In this document: positions 24,305-37,956 of the stretch, piece after piece
Layout of the letters: each line of letters begins with the position of its first letter
Numbering within the stretch: position 1 is the stretch's first letter
Assembly (NCBI RefSeq): GCF_008831285.2
Contig: NC_045140.1
Span: forward strand, 15,870,370-15,932,369
Length of the DNA: 62,000 nt
From: Nymphaea colorata
Taxonomy: Eukaryota > Streptophyta > Magnoliopsida > Nymphaeales > Nymphaeaceae
Direction of reading: 5' to 3'
The notes under the pieces: generated by a model
Told to the model about the DNA's origin: nothing
The model's database searches: none
The model's input: the letters and a program-made list of their open reading frames with translations, nothing else
Made by a program: the position numbers and the translations under genes

Positions 24305-26368
24305 CAAGATCCTAGATCCTAGAACAGTTACCACGTCTCACAGGACTGCTTTCCCTTTTGTTGTAAGGGGTTCATCGTATCTTTTGCGCTCAAAATGAGA
24401 CGAGCACATATCATTCACATCACATCCCTTTAATGCACTTGTCTAGTATTGCATGCTTTTCATTGAGTTTCCTTATGTCTAACGAGTAACCTCGTAAAAT
24501 TGACCATTATACCAATCAATCTAGTTGGCCGTGCATTGGTCGTTTCAACCAGTCAGCCATTTATTTCAATTGCATCTAATTGACATTTTTAACTTGATGG
24601 TGCCCATATTGCTTCATCAAGATCCTAGAGCAGTTACCAGGTCTCACAGGACTGCTTTCCCTTTTGTTGTATGGGGTTCATTGTAACTTTTGCGCTCAAA
24701 ATGAAACGATCACATATCATTCACATCACATCCCTTGAGCGCACTTGTATAGTATTGCATGCTTTTCATTGACTTCCTTTTGTCTAACGAGTAACCTCCT
24801 AAAACTGACCATTATACCAATGCATCTAGTTGGTCATGCATTGGTCGTGTCAACCAGTCAACCATTTATTTTTTTATTTTAATTGCATCTAACTGACATT
24901 TTTAACTTGATGGTGCGCATGTTGCTTCATCAAGATCCTAGAGCAGTCCTCATGTCTCACAGGACTGCTTTCCCTTTTGTTGTAAGGGGGTTTCATCGTA
25001 TCTTTTTCGCTCAAAATGACACGATCACATATCATTTACATAACATCTCTTGAGCGCACTTATCAGGTATTGCATGCTTTTCGTTGACTTTCCTTGTGTC
25101 ATACGCATAAGCTCCTGAAACTGACCATTATACCAATGCATCTAGTTGGCATGCATTAGTCGTGTCAACCAGTCAGCCATTTATTTCAATTGCATTTAAC
25201 CAACATTTTTAACTTGATGGTGCGCATGTTGCTTCATCAAGATCCTAGAGCAGTTTCCACGTCTCATAGGACTGCTTTACCTTTTGTTGTAAGGGGGTTC
25301 ATCGTATCTTTTGCGCTCAAAATGAAACGATCACATATCATTCACATCACATCCCTTTAGTGCACTTGTCTACTATTGCATGCTTTCCATTGACTTTCCT
25401 TATGTCTAACGAGTAACCTCGTAAAACTGACCATTATATCAATGCATCTAGTTGGATGTCTAACGAGTAACCTCGTAAAACTGACCATTATATCAATGCA
25501 TCTAGTTGGCCATGCATTGGTGGTCTTAACCAGTCAGCCATTTATTTCAGTTGCATCTAACTCACATTTTTAACATGATGGTACGCATGTTGCTTCATCA
25601 AGATCCCATATCAGTCCTCATGTATCACAGGACTGCTTTCCCTTTTGTTGTAAGGGGGTTCATCGTATCTTTTTTCGCTCAAAATGACACAACCACATAT
25701 CATTTACATAACATCCCTTGAGGGTCCTTGTCAAGTATTGCATGCTTTTCATTGACTTTCCTTTTGTCTAACAAGTAACCTCCTAAAACTGACCATTATA
25801 CCAATGCATCTAGTTGGCCATGCATTGGTCATCTCAACCAGTCAGCCATTTATTTCAATAGCATTTAACTGACATTTTTAACTTGATGGTGCACATGTTG
25901 CTTCATCAAGATCCTAGAGCAGTCCTCATGTCTCACAGAACTGCTTTCCCTTTTGTTGTAAGGGGGTTCATCGTATCTTTTTTCGCTCAAAATGACACGA
26001 TCACATATCATTTACATAACATCCCTTGAGTGCCCTTGTCAAGTATTGCATGCTTTTCATTGACTTTCCTTTTGTCTAACAAGTAACCTCTTAAAACTGA
26101 CCATTATACCAATGCATCTAGTTGGCCATGCATTAGTCGTGTCAATGGCCAACTAGATGCATTTATTTCAATTGCATCTAACCAACATTTTTAACTTGAT
26201 GGTGCGCATGTTGCTTCATCAAGATCCTAAAGCAGTTTCCACGTCTCACACGACTGCTTTCCTTTTGTTGTAAGGGGGTTCATCGTATCTTTTGCGCTCA
26301 AAATGAGACGATCACATATCATTCACATCACATCCCTTTAGCGCACTTGTCTAGTATTGCATGCTTTT
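24305..26368. repeat. 307-bp satellite array, second block (copy 1)
   Basis: About 6.7 monomers. The block repeats 20783-22790 monomer by monomer at a distance of about 3522 bp, for example ttgagtttcc at 20941 and 24463. A 54-bp internal duplication lies at 25402-25509, and the block has an inverted replacement at 26145-26163. It is cut off inside cttttcatt, where the second large duplication copy begins. Confidence 0.93.
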
Positions 26369-29300
26369 CATTTTGGTTCTTCCAGCACGTGATGAAAATA
26401 AATTAAACTTTGAGTTAGCATAATGTAGCATATGAGAGATTTCGATGTGTTGTATTAGAGCGTATCTTATGGAATAAGCTATAGTTTTGAAGATGATATC
26501 TTGCCCGATGCAAAATCTTTCTTCCTAATTTTCTTGGCCAATTTCCCCGTTTTCCCTTTTCAGGTGAACTTGTTCATTCTTCGTTTTGCTTTTCGATGTT
26601 TACTTTTCTCAGTCCAGCTGTTCTCCTTGCTGTGCTTTGGATTATTTTATAGCCTAAAGCATTGCTCTACAAATTTGTCATTTAATCTATATAGATCGGT
26701 CTGAAATCTGATTTAAATATAATGTAGTACCTACAACTCTGTATCAAATCTAGCAACAAAGACTTGGTAATTCTACTTCCAATCACGGTTCATTATTGTC
26801 GACTCCTTGTGTAGCTGCAGTTCCTTCATGGCACTTGTTCTGAAGGTGTTTAATATTAAAAAATTTTCTAATCCAGCTATTTCTGAAGTGATGGGGCAAA
26901 GGCATCTAGTGAATGAATCGCGACAATAGGTGCAATTTGTTTGACAAGCGAATGCAAAGCTAATATATAAGCAATTGATAAAATTTTTGTGGGCTGCTCG
27001 AATGTCAATTGATCTTGGTCACGAATTTTTAATTCTTTGGTCATTCATATGCCTTGCTGTCTTTACAATGATTGCATATTTTGAAATTGGGGAAGAGAGG
27101 AAGCGTCACATGAGAAACTTGTGCCTTCTACTATGAAGGCACAGCAAATGAACTGTTGCAAACAAATTCAGGTATTATTTAGCAATGGTCTTTGAACAAA
27201 ATTTTCCTGCTAAAAATAGCAGGTTGGCTTGAATTTGGGTCAGGTTTCTGTTGTATGTGATGTGTGTACTTGCTTGGCTTTAACTCTGCACCTTAGCTTT
27301 GAGTGTATGTATGTCATCTAAACATGCTTACCATGTTGGTTGCTGTCTTTTCTGGTGCCACCTTAGTTGTAAAAATGCGCCTACGAGTGGCTATGCCCTA
27401 CACTGCCACCTTCTCGACTAGGCTGGGTCACTTGGGCACTCAAGTGAAAAAGATATCTTAGAGTTCCTTTTCCCCCACTGTTCTTCTTCCAGTTTCACTT
27501 TTCTTTATTATTTTGCTTCATTTTATTTTTATTTTTTTCTCCTTCTTCCTTTTTTTTTTTTCATTTTCTGTTTTTGGCCTTCACCAAGGCTATCTTAGCA
27601 CTTGTAACTACTAAGGATACCACATGCACATCTCATTAGGTCTATAGCATTGAAGGACTCGCATCCACAGGGAAGGAAGCTAGTCTTCTACCCAGATGTG
27701 TTATTGGGTCTATAGCATTGACTGACAGACATCCAGATGGAATGAACTTAGTTTTCACCCAGATGATATCTAGATGATCCCTGACTTCAGAAAATCTAGC
27801 AAGAAGCCGTGTCCTGTCTCCCAGTTATCCGTCCTTTCCAATACTTTCTGCGAGATGTAACAGAGATCCTGCTGCTGATTGAGCTCAATCCTCTGGCAGC
27901 TCCTCAATGAGTTCCTGGCCGTAACAGCTTGGTACCATCCTTCCAAATAATCCCCTTGAAAACTTGCCCAGTTGAATCAACTAACATCTTAGTTACAAAC
28001 AAAGCCTTGGTCTGGATTCTTGCTGCGACATTGATTTGATGACACGCATGCCTCCTTCAGTGCTAGTGCTGCTAAGCCAAAATCCCACGTACACCCAAAT
28101 CTTAACCTTCAATTGGAGCACATCATCCATCTTTTGTTTAAATAACAATTAACAATTTTACGGGATGTCTGATGTCACTCGTGATCTGTTAGAAAAGAAA
28201 ACCAACAAGGTTTCAGAGAGAGGAAATTGAGGGAAGTCACAAGTTGAAGCCGCATTCCAACTTGTCTGAAAGACATCAAGTTACCAATATGTAGCAGCCT
28301 TTCCAAATGTTTGTAAGGATGTTATGAGATATTTAAGTGTTGAAGATTACTGGTACCTCAGATACAAGCTGGGGGCATAGCACCTATGCTATTTCTGTCA
28401 AGGTCGAGGTATCAGCTTCTTCAACCTATGTACCTTTTCTGAATATCTGCTGATTTAGATGAATTAAATTGCAGAGCTGTAACTGAATGAGAATGCCCTG
28501 GTTACTTGCACCCAGACAACCCTAGTGTTTAACCTTCTACAGGTAACATTTAACCTGAGCACTTTCTTCAGCTTCATGAAGACACCTGTTAATGGTCTTT
28601 TCCAGAAAATACCTGTTAATTGTGGTGTTTGAGATTGTTCAAGGGTAGTGCAATAAGTTTTGAATTTCGAGAGAAAGCTAATGCTGAAAGGTAATTTCTT
28701 GAGTGTCTAGATAAGAGCCTGCCTCAGTTATAGGGAACAACGACTAGGTTGTATTTTGTTCATCAGTTTCGCTGGAAGATTCAAGCGTTTTATGTATCAC
28801 ATTATTGCAAGATAAAGCAATCTGCACAGTGATGCACGTAAGAACCATTGGAACCAAGCAGCTGAGGCCGTTGACTTACATGTTTGTGATCTGCGAGTAG
28901 AGGAGGTCGAGAGCAGCAAAGGGACTGAACCGGCGAAAGTTAGTCATGCAGTGCTACACACCCTTTCGCACAAGGTTTCTAACTAAATCTAGAAGGCTGC
29001 CCTTTAGCTTGGTGGGGAAGATTCTAATGCAAAGAAATCCCACGTTCTCTCCTACGTCAAAGAAGATGTCTGTTTTGCAACCTGTGCCTGTTTAAATTTA
29101 AGCCTGTGCAAGTATGTATTTCAAGAACCATCAGAAAAGATAGGTAAAGAGTAATTTACTGGCAAATGGGGAACTATAGTTCAGCTAATGAAGCGAAACT
29201 GAAATTCATAGTCTATAGCGTACAAGAGCCAGTCAATTAGGCTGCAAGAACGATTGAATAAACTGCAGACAATAATAATAAAATAATCATCATCGTCAAC

Positions 29301-30413
29301 ATCAACTGCTGCTGCTGCTACTACTATATGGTTCTCAGTAGTTCTCGTCGTTGAGTTATTGAACAAAATCCAGAATTGAGGATGGCGTTGGAGAGCATCT
29401 GAGATCATGCCTCCAATGCTCCACATTTGATCATGATTCTTGATCCTGTGGTCCCTTTGTAACTCAAAAGCTCTGCTAAATTGCATGCCCATGATTCTAG
29501 CAGAACTCAGAAGGCATATTACTTTGATAAATTCCAGCTCATTTTAAGTGGTATTTGCAAAGCAAGAACAGGGAAGACTCAGACGAGACAAATAATTCCC
29601 ATATCGACCGAAATTGCTCCCCTACATACAAGATATAACATTCCTTTTTAGAACCTTTTGAGACCATGAAAGACTACTTACACAAAGCTCGTTTGAGAAG
29701 CATGAGATAACAGGGTTCAAAGCTTATTGACAAACTCGCTTCGACTGGAGTTTTTCCTTCTTGGTGAAAGATGGCTTCTTTCACAACAGGGCAGCCCTTC
29801 CCGTGGCAAAATCATGGCAGCTTTTTCCTAAATTCTTGCTCCTGGACACAAGTCTGTTGCCGAGAACCCATATACGTGACACAGGTATGAAGGTAAAAGA
29901 ACTTGAAATCCTTCTTAAAACAAAATGAACACATTTTAATTTCTTTTTGGCAGTAATTTGTCCCCACAGGCATTTGTTGTCCTGACTACTGCCTACGTGC
30001 TTTTACAAGTTTCCCGCTGCTTGCAAGTAATTTTTTAATAATTCGCCTCCTAGAATAGTCTTCATCATGGTGTGACCACACACCAAACACTTAATAGGAT
30101 GATTCTACAACATTAAAAACAATAATGGAAAAGAAAAGCGAAACCAACAGAACCACCATGTAACCACTATCATCCTCTTGCCCAAAAAGCTGTAAAACCA
30201 TCATTCTTTTGCCTTTCAAAGGGCTAAAGAATCACAACTTGTGCTTCATCAGCATATGGAGATCACGCATGTCATTGAGAATCACAAGTTTCAGTATCAC
30301 AGTCTGTTTTTTCATATTCTGTGACGTCTGTGACATAATAACAACGGCCTGTCAAAGTTGAGGAATCTTCTTGGTTCTGTGAGATTTAACAAGAAATCAA
30401 GCACACAAATTAC
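26369..30413. other. Unassigned unique part of the duplicated unit (copy 2)
   Basis: Repeat of 12721-16764. No gene recognised. It includes the 68-bp degenerate tandem pair at about 27639-27774 and the same domain-free open frames. Confidence 0.4.
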
Positions 30414-30446
30414 TGTCCAGGATAGCATTGCACACCTTGGCAGCCT
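30414..30446 (-). pseudogene. NPGR-type protein, small downstream exon (copy 2)
   Basis: Same as the exon at 16765-16797, shifted by 13649 bp, with the same codons and the same tentative donor. See copy 1. Confidence 0.58.
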
Positions 30447-31336
30447 CTGTCAAATCACAAACAGAAGGTGAGTCTTCTATGGTTCACATTCATTGAATTC
30501 TGAAATCAACTCACCCAAAAGAAAAAAGAAAAAGCAAACATGTGAAGTTTATAGAAAACAAAAACTGAGAGAGAACAAAAACATGCTCACAAGCATTCAT
30601 AGGAATTGTCAACATATTTATTACCACATGAAATTTTGAAGTTAGGAAATATATAATCAATTTTGTTCTTTTAACTCCAATAGTAACGCTCTTTTACAAC
30701 AGAAGTAGTTAAATGTCATAAAAAAAAAAAGCAAGATCGAATATTCTGAATAAGTGAACAAACACAGAATTCATGTCGACGAACTTAAGCATTTCAGAAA
30801 GTTGAAACTGTCCAGACCGTAAAAAATTACATGAAAAGAAGGAGAAAAAGCATTTATTTGAAGCGTCAGTATAAAAAATGCAATAAAGAGGAAAAGATAT
30901 GGAAAGAGAAGCAAGCCACAAAAAAAGAAAAAAAGCCTCCTTAGCAGTTGAAGTTGAAGTCTACCTGTCAATGACAGTCCCAACATTATTCCCTTGGTGT
31001 TATAGTGCTGTTACTGCTGTATAAACTGTGTAATTGGATAATAGTTCCAATCCACCAAGGAAAGAGAATGTTCAAAGTTCTTGATCAAGTTCTGTCTGCT
31101 TTCAGAAAACTTGACTGCATGTCGGGTTGCAAATACGATATGGTAAAAGAAAATTGATTAGTATATCTACACATCGTAAATACCATTAAACATAGTGTTA
31201 CTAATCATGCGCAGCATGCTAAATGATTAAGACATACAAACAAAGTAAGACAGTCAAACAAATCCAGACATGTCTGCTAGAAGACTAAGAACTCCATTTT
31301 CAAACAGAAAGGTGATTACACAACTAGATACTGTAC

Positions 31337-31593
31337 CTTTTCTTAAACCAAGCTGTTCCAGTGATCTTGCTTTAAGTAAAATAGCTTCAAGCAAGAGACT
31401 CACAGAATGCATAGACATTGTATTTTTTTTGCACCTTCTGGCTTTTAAATCGAGCTTTTTGACGCTGGACCTTATCAGCTATAGATTTAGTCATCTTGGG
31501 TATCAAACTCTGTATATCAATCCCACGGAACACCTGGAGAGGAGCAGCATAGTTACCTCTGGTACTCAGCCATCCCAATAAAGCACGCGCTTC
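31337..31593 (-). pseudogene. NPGR1/NPG1-like (TTC7-type TPR) exon, broken (copy 2)
   Basis: Identical to 17687-17943 as far as I can see, shifted by 13650 bp, including both the A-run frameshift and the compensated losses in GWLSTRGN. The lesions therefore predate the large duplication. Confidence 0.8.
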
Positions 31594-31782
31594 CTGCACA
31601 GGAAAATGAGATTAACGAATATTAAAAACAACCATCTATAGAGCCGTCAAGAGGAAAATAGAACACCAAAAAGGGGAAGAAAAGCACGTGCTTCCTGCAC
31701 AGAAAAATGAGATTAACGAATATTAAAAACAACCATCTATAGAGCCGTCAAGAGGAAAATAGAACACCAAAAACGGGAAGAA
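31581..31782. repeat. 101-bp tandem duplication (copy 2)
   Basis: Same as 17931-18132. Units start at 31581 and 31682. Confidence 0.9.
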
Positions 31783-31879
31783 AGGCATCTCATCCATATG
31801 TGCAACTAGCTACTTTTATCAAATGACACTTACAATACATGAAGAAGATTTTACATTTTAGTATCCAAAATGTCTTTGC

Positions 31880-32786
31880 CTGCCTTCCCCTTGACGGAGT
31901 AGCTCAAGCACCCTTAATTTACATGGACGAATCGAGGCGAAGGGAGGATTTCAGGATTGATTAAAGTACGCAGAAGGGAAGAGAGCCAAGCCTAATAGAT
32001 GGAACTAATAATTTAAAAATCTTACTCAATATAATTACTGGCTACTATCTTTAATCAACCTGCACGGTCTTTTTTTGCATTGTCAAGACACCAACTCGCG
32101 CAACCTCTCTGATCACTGATCCCACTCAAACCTATCCCAATAATTTATTATTAGTTTTCGTAAATTTTCAACAGAGCTGCTGCCCAACTGAAATAAATTT
32201 GATAGGTGCAATCTGATCTTATAAGTGTGATCTCATAATAGTTTGATAGGAATCTTCCTCAATCTAGACGTGTTTGTAAACAATCATATATTTTGAATTA
32301 GACACTTATGTGTCAGACAGATAAAAATAATCTCAAACCGGCTCTTGATTGAGACAAAAGCAAAAAGAAAAAGGACATTAAACTTGATCTGCAAGGGAAC
32401 AAAAAATGCAGAAAAATGAACTAATCATGAAGGGTTTGCCATGTAAAATGTCATGATGCAGTTGAAACATGAAGTGAGTATTTTTCACCATTGCCTTTTC
32501 TTTCTTTTTTGCACTTTTGAAGATTTAAGATATTTCCTTGTTATAATGTATTATATATCTATATGGATGGTTCTATTGCCTTCCCCTTGACGAAGTAACT
32601 CAAGCACCCTTAATTTACATGGACGAATCGAGGCGAAGGGAGGATTTCAGGATTGATTAAAGTACGCAGAAGGGAAGAGAGTCAAGCCTAATAGATGGAA
32701 CTAATAATTTAAAAATCGCTACTATTTTTAATCAACCTGCACGGTCTTTTTTTGCATTGTCAAGACACCAACTCGCGCAACCTCTC
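31880..32786. repeat. Direct repeat D pair (copy 2)
   Basis: Members at 31880-32113 and 32579-32786 correspond to 18230-18463 and 18929-19136. The sequence between them is AT-rich, without a gene. Confidence 0.9.
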
Positions 32787-33529
32787 TTTCTCTTTTATCT
32801 CTTTAGATCAGCACTTGTTAGCTCAATAAACATATGGTTCAACTATGAATCATGATAAATATGCATACTTTAGCTTTATATCACGAATTCATAATTGCAT
32901 GTGCTAGCTTAATTGCAATTGTTTGATTGATTAATTATAGTAATAACGATTTGAAAAATGAAATAGAACACATTTTATGTTATTGTGATAAATTTATGAA
33001 TTTGTCTTCAAGCTTCCGCTTCATTCCACCTCGACAAGCTCATCGCTTTGCTTCGCCTCATCACATTTCACAACACTGATGGGCTTCATCACTAGCGATT
33101 ACTAGCTAGCGAGCAACAATAAGGGAGCAAAGAAAATTCTTAAAATGGATACAGAGGCACTTAAGTGTTGGATCCACACACAAGTCTGAACTTGAATATC
33201 ACCTAAAAGATTTAAGTGAAACCAGGAATGATCCACGATTATTCATTGAATAACATGGGAGAGAGAAAAACTTTACCCTGCACGATTATTCACTGAATTC
33301 ACTGTCTGGAACCAGGAATGATGGCGGCAACCTTGGATGTCAACTAAGTGAGCAAGGGTGTCCAACAGTTGCATTTTTCCTTGCCCACACTCTCTTTGTG
33401 TATTCTGTCTTTGTTTTCGAGAAAGCGTTCAAGTGATCTGCGCCCACTTGAACGAAACGAAGGCTTGCGGCTTACTGGCGAGAGCTTGACGCGCCGCGCA
33501 GTCCGGAGTAGTCGGGCCGTGACAGTGCA
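32787..33529. other. AT-rich spacer before the satellite (copy 2)
   Basis: Same as 19137-19879. No gene recognised. Confidence 0.45.
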
Positions 33530-36500
33530 AGTCGCTTCATCAACATCCTAAAGTCACCCACACGTCTCACAAGACTACTTTCTCTTTTGTTGTATGGGGT
33601 TCATCGTATCTTATGCGCTCAAAATGAGACGATCACATATAATTCACATCACATGCCTTGAGCGCACTTGTCTAGTATTGCATGCTTTTTATGTATTTTC
33701 CTCTCGTCAAACGAGTAACCACCTAAAACTGACCATCATACCAATGCATCTAGTTGGCCATGCATTGGTCGTGTCAACTAGTCAGCCATTTATTTCAATT
33801 GCATCTAACTGACATTTTTGTTGCTTCATCAATATCCTAGAGGAATTCCTAGGTCTCACAGGACTGCTTTCCCTTTTGTTGTATGGGGTTCATTGTATCT
33901 TTTGCGCTCAAAATGAAACGATCACATATCATTCACATCACATCCCTTGAGCGAACTTGTATAGTATTGCATGCTTTTCATTGACTTCCTTTTGTCTAAC
34001 GAGTAAACCTCGTAAAACTGACCATTATACCAATGCATCTAGTTGGTCATGCATTGGTCGTGTCAACCAGTCAACCATTTATTTCAGTTGCATCTAACTG
34101 ACATTTTTAACTTGATGGTGTGCATGTTGCTTCATCAAGATCCTAGAGCAGTCCTCATGTCTCACAGGACTGCTTTCCCTTTTGTTGTAGGTTCATCGTA
34201 TCTTTTTCCCTCAAAATGACACGATCACAGATCATTTACATAACATCCCTTGAGCGCACTGGTCATGTATTGCATGTTTTTCATTGACTTTCCTTGTGCC
34301 ATACGCATAAGCTCCTGAAACTGACCATTATACCAATGCATCTAGTTGGTCATGCATTAGTCGTGTCAACCAGTCAGCCATTTATTTCAATTGCATCTAA
34401 CCAACATTTTTAACTTGATGGTGCGCATGTTGCTTCATCAAGATCCTAGAACAGTTTCCACGTCTCACAGGACTGCTTTCCCTTTTGTTGTAAGGGGGTT
34501 CATCGTATCTTTTGCACTCAAAATGAGACGATCACATATCATTCACATCACATCCCTTTAATGCACTTGTCTAGTATTGCATGCTTTTCATTGAGTTTCC
34601 TTATGTCTAACGAGTAACCTCGTAAAATTGACCATTATACCAATCAATCTAGTTGGCCGTGCATTGGTCGTTTCAACCAGTCAGCCATTTATTTCAATTG
34701 CATCTAATTGACATTTTTAACTTGATGGTGCCCATGTTGCCTCATCAAGATCCTAGAGCAGTTACCAGGTATCACAGGACTGCTTTCCCTTTTGTTGTAT
34801 GGGGTTCATTGTATCTTTTGCGCTCAAAATGAAACGATCACATATCATTCACATCACATCCCTTGAGCGAACTTGTATAGTATTGCATGCTTTTCATTGA
34901 CTTCCTTTTGTCTAACGAGTAACCTCCTAAAACTGACCATTATACCAATGCATCTAGTTGGTCATGCATTGGTCGTGTCAACCAGTCAACCATTTATTTT
35001 TTTATTTTAATTGCATCTAACTGACATTTTTAACTTGATGGTGCGCATGTTGTTTCATCAAGATCCTATAGCAGTCCTCATGTCTCACAGGACTGCTTTC
35101 CCTTTTGTTGTAAGGGGGTTTCATCGTATCTTTTTCGCTCAAAATGACACGATCACATATCATTTACATAACATCTCTTGAGCGCACTTGTCAGGTATTG
35201 CATGCTTTTCGTTGACTTTCCTTGTGTCATACGCATAAGCTCCTGAAACTGACCATTATACCAATGCATCTAGTTGGCATGCATTAGTCGTGTCAACCAG
35301 TCAGCCATTTATTTCAATTGCATTTAACCAACATTTTTAACTTGATGGTGCGCATGTTGCTTCATCAAGATCCTAGAGCAGTTTCCACGTCTCATAGGAC
35401 TGCTTTCCCTTTTGTTGTAAGGGGGTTAATCGTATCTTTTGCGCTCAAAATGAGACGATCACATATCATTCACATCACATCCCTTTAGTGCACTTGTCTA
35501 CTATTGCATGCTTTCCATTGACTTTCCTTATGTCTAACGAGTAACCTCGTAAAACTGACCATTATATCAATGCATCTAGTTGGTCATGCATTGGTCGTCT
35601 TAACCAGTCAGCCATTTATTTCAATTGCATCTAACTCACATTTTTAACATGATGGTATGCATGTTGCTTCATCAAGATCCCATATCAGTCCTCATGTATC
35701 ACAGGACTGCTTTCCCTTTTGTTGTAAGGGGGTTCATTGTATCTTTTTTCGCTCAAAATGACACGACTACATATCATTTACATAACATCCCTTGAGGGTC
35801 ATTGTCAAGTATTGCATGCTTTTCATTGACTTTCCTTTTGTCTAACAAGTAACCTCCTAAAACTGACCATTATACCAATGCATCTAGTTGGCCATGCATT
35901 GGTCATCTCAACCAGTCAGCCATTTATTTCAATAACATCTAACTGACATTTTTAACTTGATGGTGCACATGTTGCTTCATCAAGATCCTAGAGCAGTCCT
36001 CATGTCTCACAGAACTGCTTTCCCTTTTGTTGTAAGGGGGTTCATCGTATCTTTTTTCGCTCAAAATGACACGATCACATATCATTTACATAACATCCCT
36101 TGAGTGTCCTTGTCAAGTATTGCATGCTTTTCATTGACTTTCCTTTTGTCTAACAAGTAACCTCTTAAAACTGACCATTATACCAATGCATCTAGTTGGC
36201 CATGCATTAGTCGTATCAACGAGTCAGCCATTTATTTCAATTGCATCTAACCAACATTTTTAACTTGATGGTGCACATGTTGCTTTATCAAGATCCTAAA
36301 GCAGTTTCCACGTCTCACACGACTGCTTTCCCTTTTGTTGTAAGGGGGTTCATCGTATCTTTTGCGCTCAAAATAAGACGATCACATATCATTCACATCA
36401 CATCCCTTTAGCGCACTTGTCTAGTATTGCTTGCTTTTCATTGACTTTCCTTATGTCCAACGAGTAACCTCGTAAAACTGACCATATTACCAATGCATCT

Positions 36501-37484
36501 AGTTGGTCGTGCATTGGTCGTGTCAACCAGTCAGCCTTTTATTTCAATTGCACCTAATTGACATTTTTAACTTGATGGTGCCCATGTTGCTTCATCGAGA
36601 TCCTAGACCAGTTCTCAGCTCTCTTCCCTTTTGTTGTATGAGGTTCATCATATCTTTTGCGCTCAAAATGAAATGATCACATATCATTCACATCACAACC
36701 CTTGAGCGCGCATGCTTTTCATTGACTTCCTTTTGTCTAACGTGTAACCTCCTAAAACTGACCATCATACCAAAGCATCTAGTTGGTCATGCATTGGTCG
36801 TGTCAACCAGTCAGCGATTTATTTCATTTATTTCAGAGTTGCATCTAACTGACATTTTTAACTTGATGGTGCACATGTTGCTTCATCAAGATCCTAGAGC
36901 AGTCCTCATGCCTTTTGTTGTAAGAGGGTTGATCGTATCTTTTTCGCTCAAAATGACACGATCGCGTATCATTTACATAAGGTCCCTTGAGTGCACTTGT
37001 CAAGTATTCCATGCTTTTGATTGACTTTCCTTGTGCAATACGCATAAGCTCCTAAAAATGACCATTATACCAATGCATCTAGTTGGCCATGCATTAGTCG
37101 TGTCAACCAGTAAGCCATTTATTTCAATTGCATCTAACCAATATTTTTAACTTGATGGTGCGCATGTTGCTTCATCAAAATCCTAGAGCAGTTTCCACGT
37201 CTCACAGGACTGCTTTCCAACAAGGGGGTTAATCGTATCTTTTGCGCTCAAAATGAGACGATCACATCACATCGCCAATGCATCTAGTTGGCCACGCATT
37301 GATCGTGTCAACCAGTCAGCCATTTATTTCAATTGCATCTAATTGACATTTTTAGCTTGATGGTGCGCAACAAGATCCTAGAGCAATTCCCAGGTCTCAC
37401 AAGACTGCTTTCCTTTTTGTTGTACCGGGTTCATCGTATGTTTTGCACTCAAAATGAGACGATCACATATCATTCACATCACAT
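33530..37484. repeat. 307-bp satellite array, first block (copy 2)
   Basis: Same monomer order and same truncated monomers as 19880-23833. Differences noticed are 35801 (a for c), 36619 (c for g), 36709 (c for t), and one extra g near 37226. Confidence 0.95.
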
Positions 37485-37956
37485 ATTTGGGAAGAATGAA
37501 AAAGATCACAAAGCTAGTAAAACTTTCAAAACAATTTATAAGTGTCTAAAAATTTCAAATTAGTAAGTACGAGAGAACAGTTTGAAACCATTTGCAATTG
37601 TAAAAAGAAAGCCAAAAAAATCATCAAATCGTAAAACTGATAAGAGCCGTATGCCTTGGAAATTTTGAATGTTTCTTACAAAGTAATTAGAGATTTTCAG
37701 AATATTTGTACCACACCATTGATTCATCCTTTACAGACATATATGTTCCACAAGTTTCCTTCGTCAAAAAGCTCATGTCTAGTCAAGGGAGCATAAATGA
37801 TATTTCCCAAGGCCAATTCTAATCTTCCTCCCTGACAGCTGATCATGTACAATACAATCTGCAGGAGAAAATGTGTATATAATTTTATATGTAATTTGAC
37901 CAATGAAAACTAGATTTACGACAAGAGAGGGAACATGGTAACAGCACTATAACACC
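37485..37956. repeat. Non-satellite spacer inside the array (copy 2)
   Basis: Same as 23834-24304: a doubly deleted copy of the array's right flank (41915-43855). Confidence 0.9.

Larger units (their letters stand above)
12721..26368 (+). repeat. Large tandem duplication, copy 1 (about 13.65 kb)
   Basis: Every landmark here recurs 13646-13651 bp downstream in the same orientation (12853/26501, 15532/29181, 17620/31270, 23072/36722). I noticed only a handful of differences: 1-bp indels near 13697, in the A-run at 17071 and near 23573; substitutions at 22151, 22969 and 23059; and one small rearrangement at 26145-26163. The copy starts 120 bp after the stop codon of the V-ATPase D locus and ends inside a satellite monomer. 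No intact gene lies inside. Confidence 0.95.
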
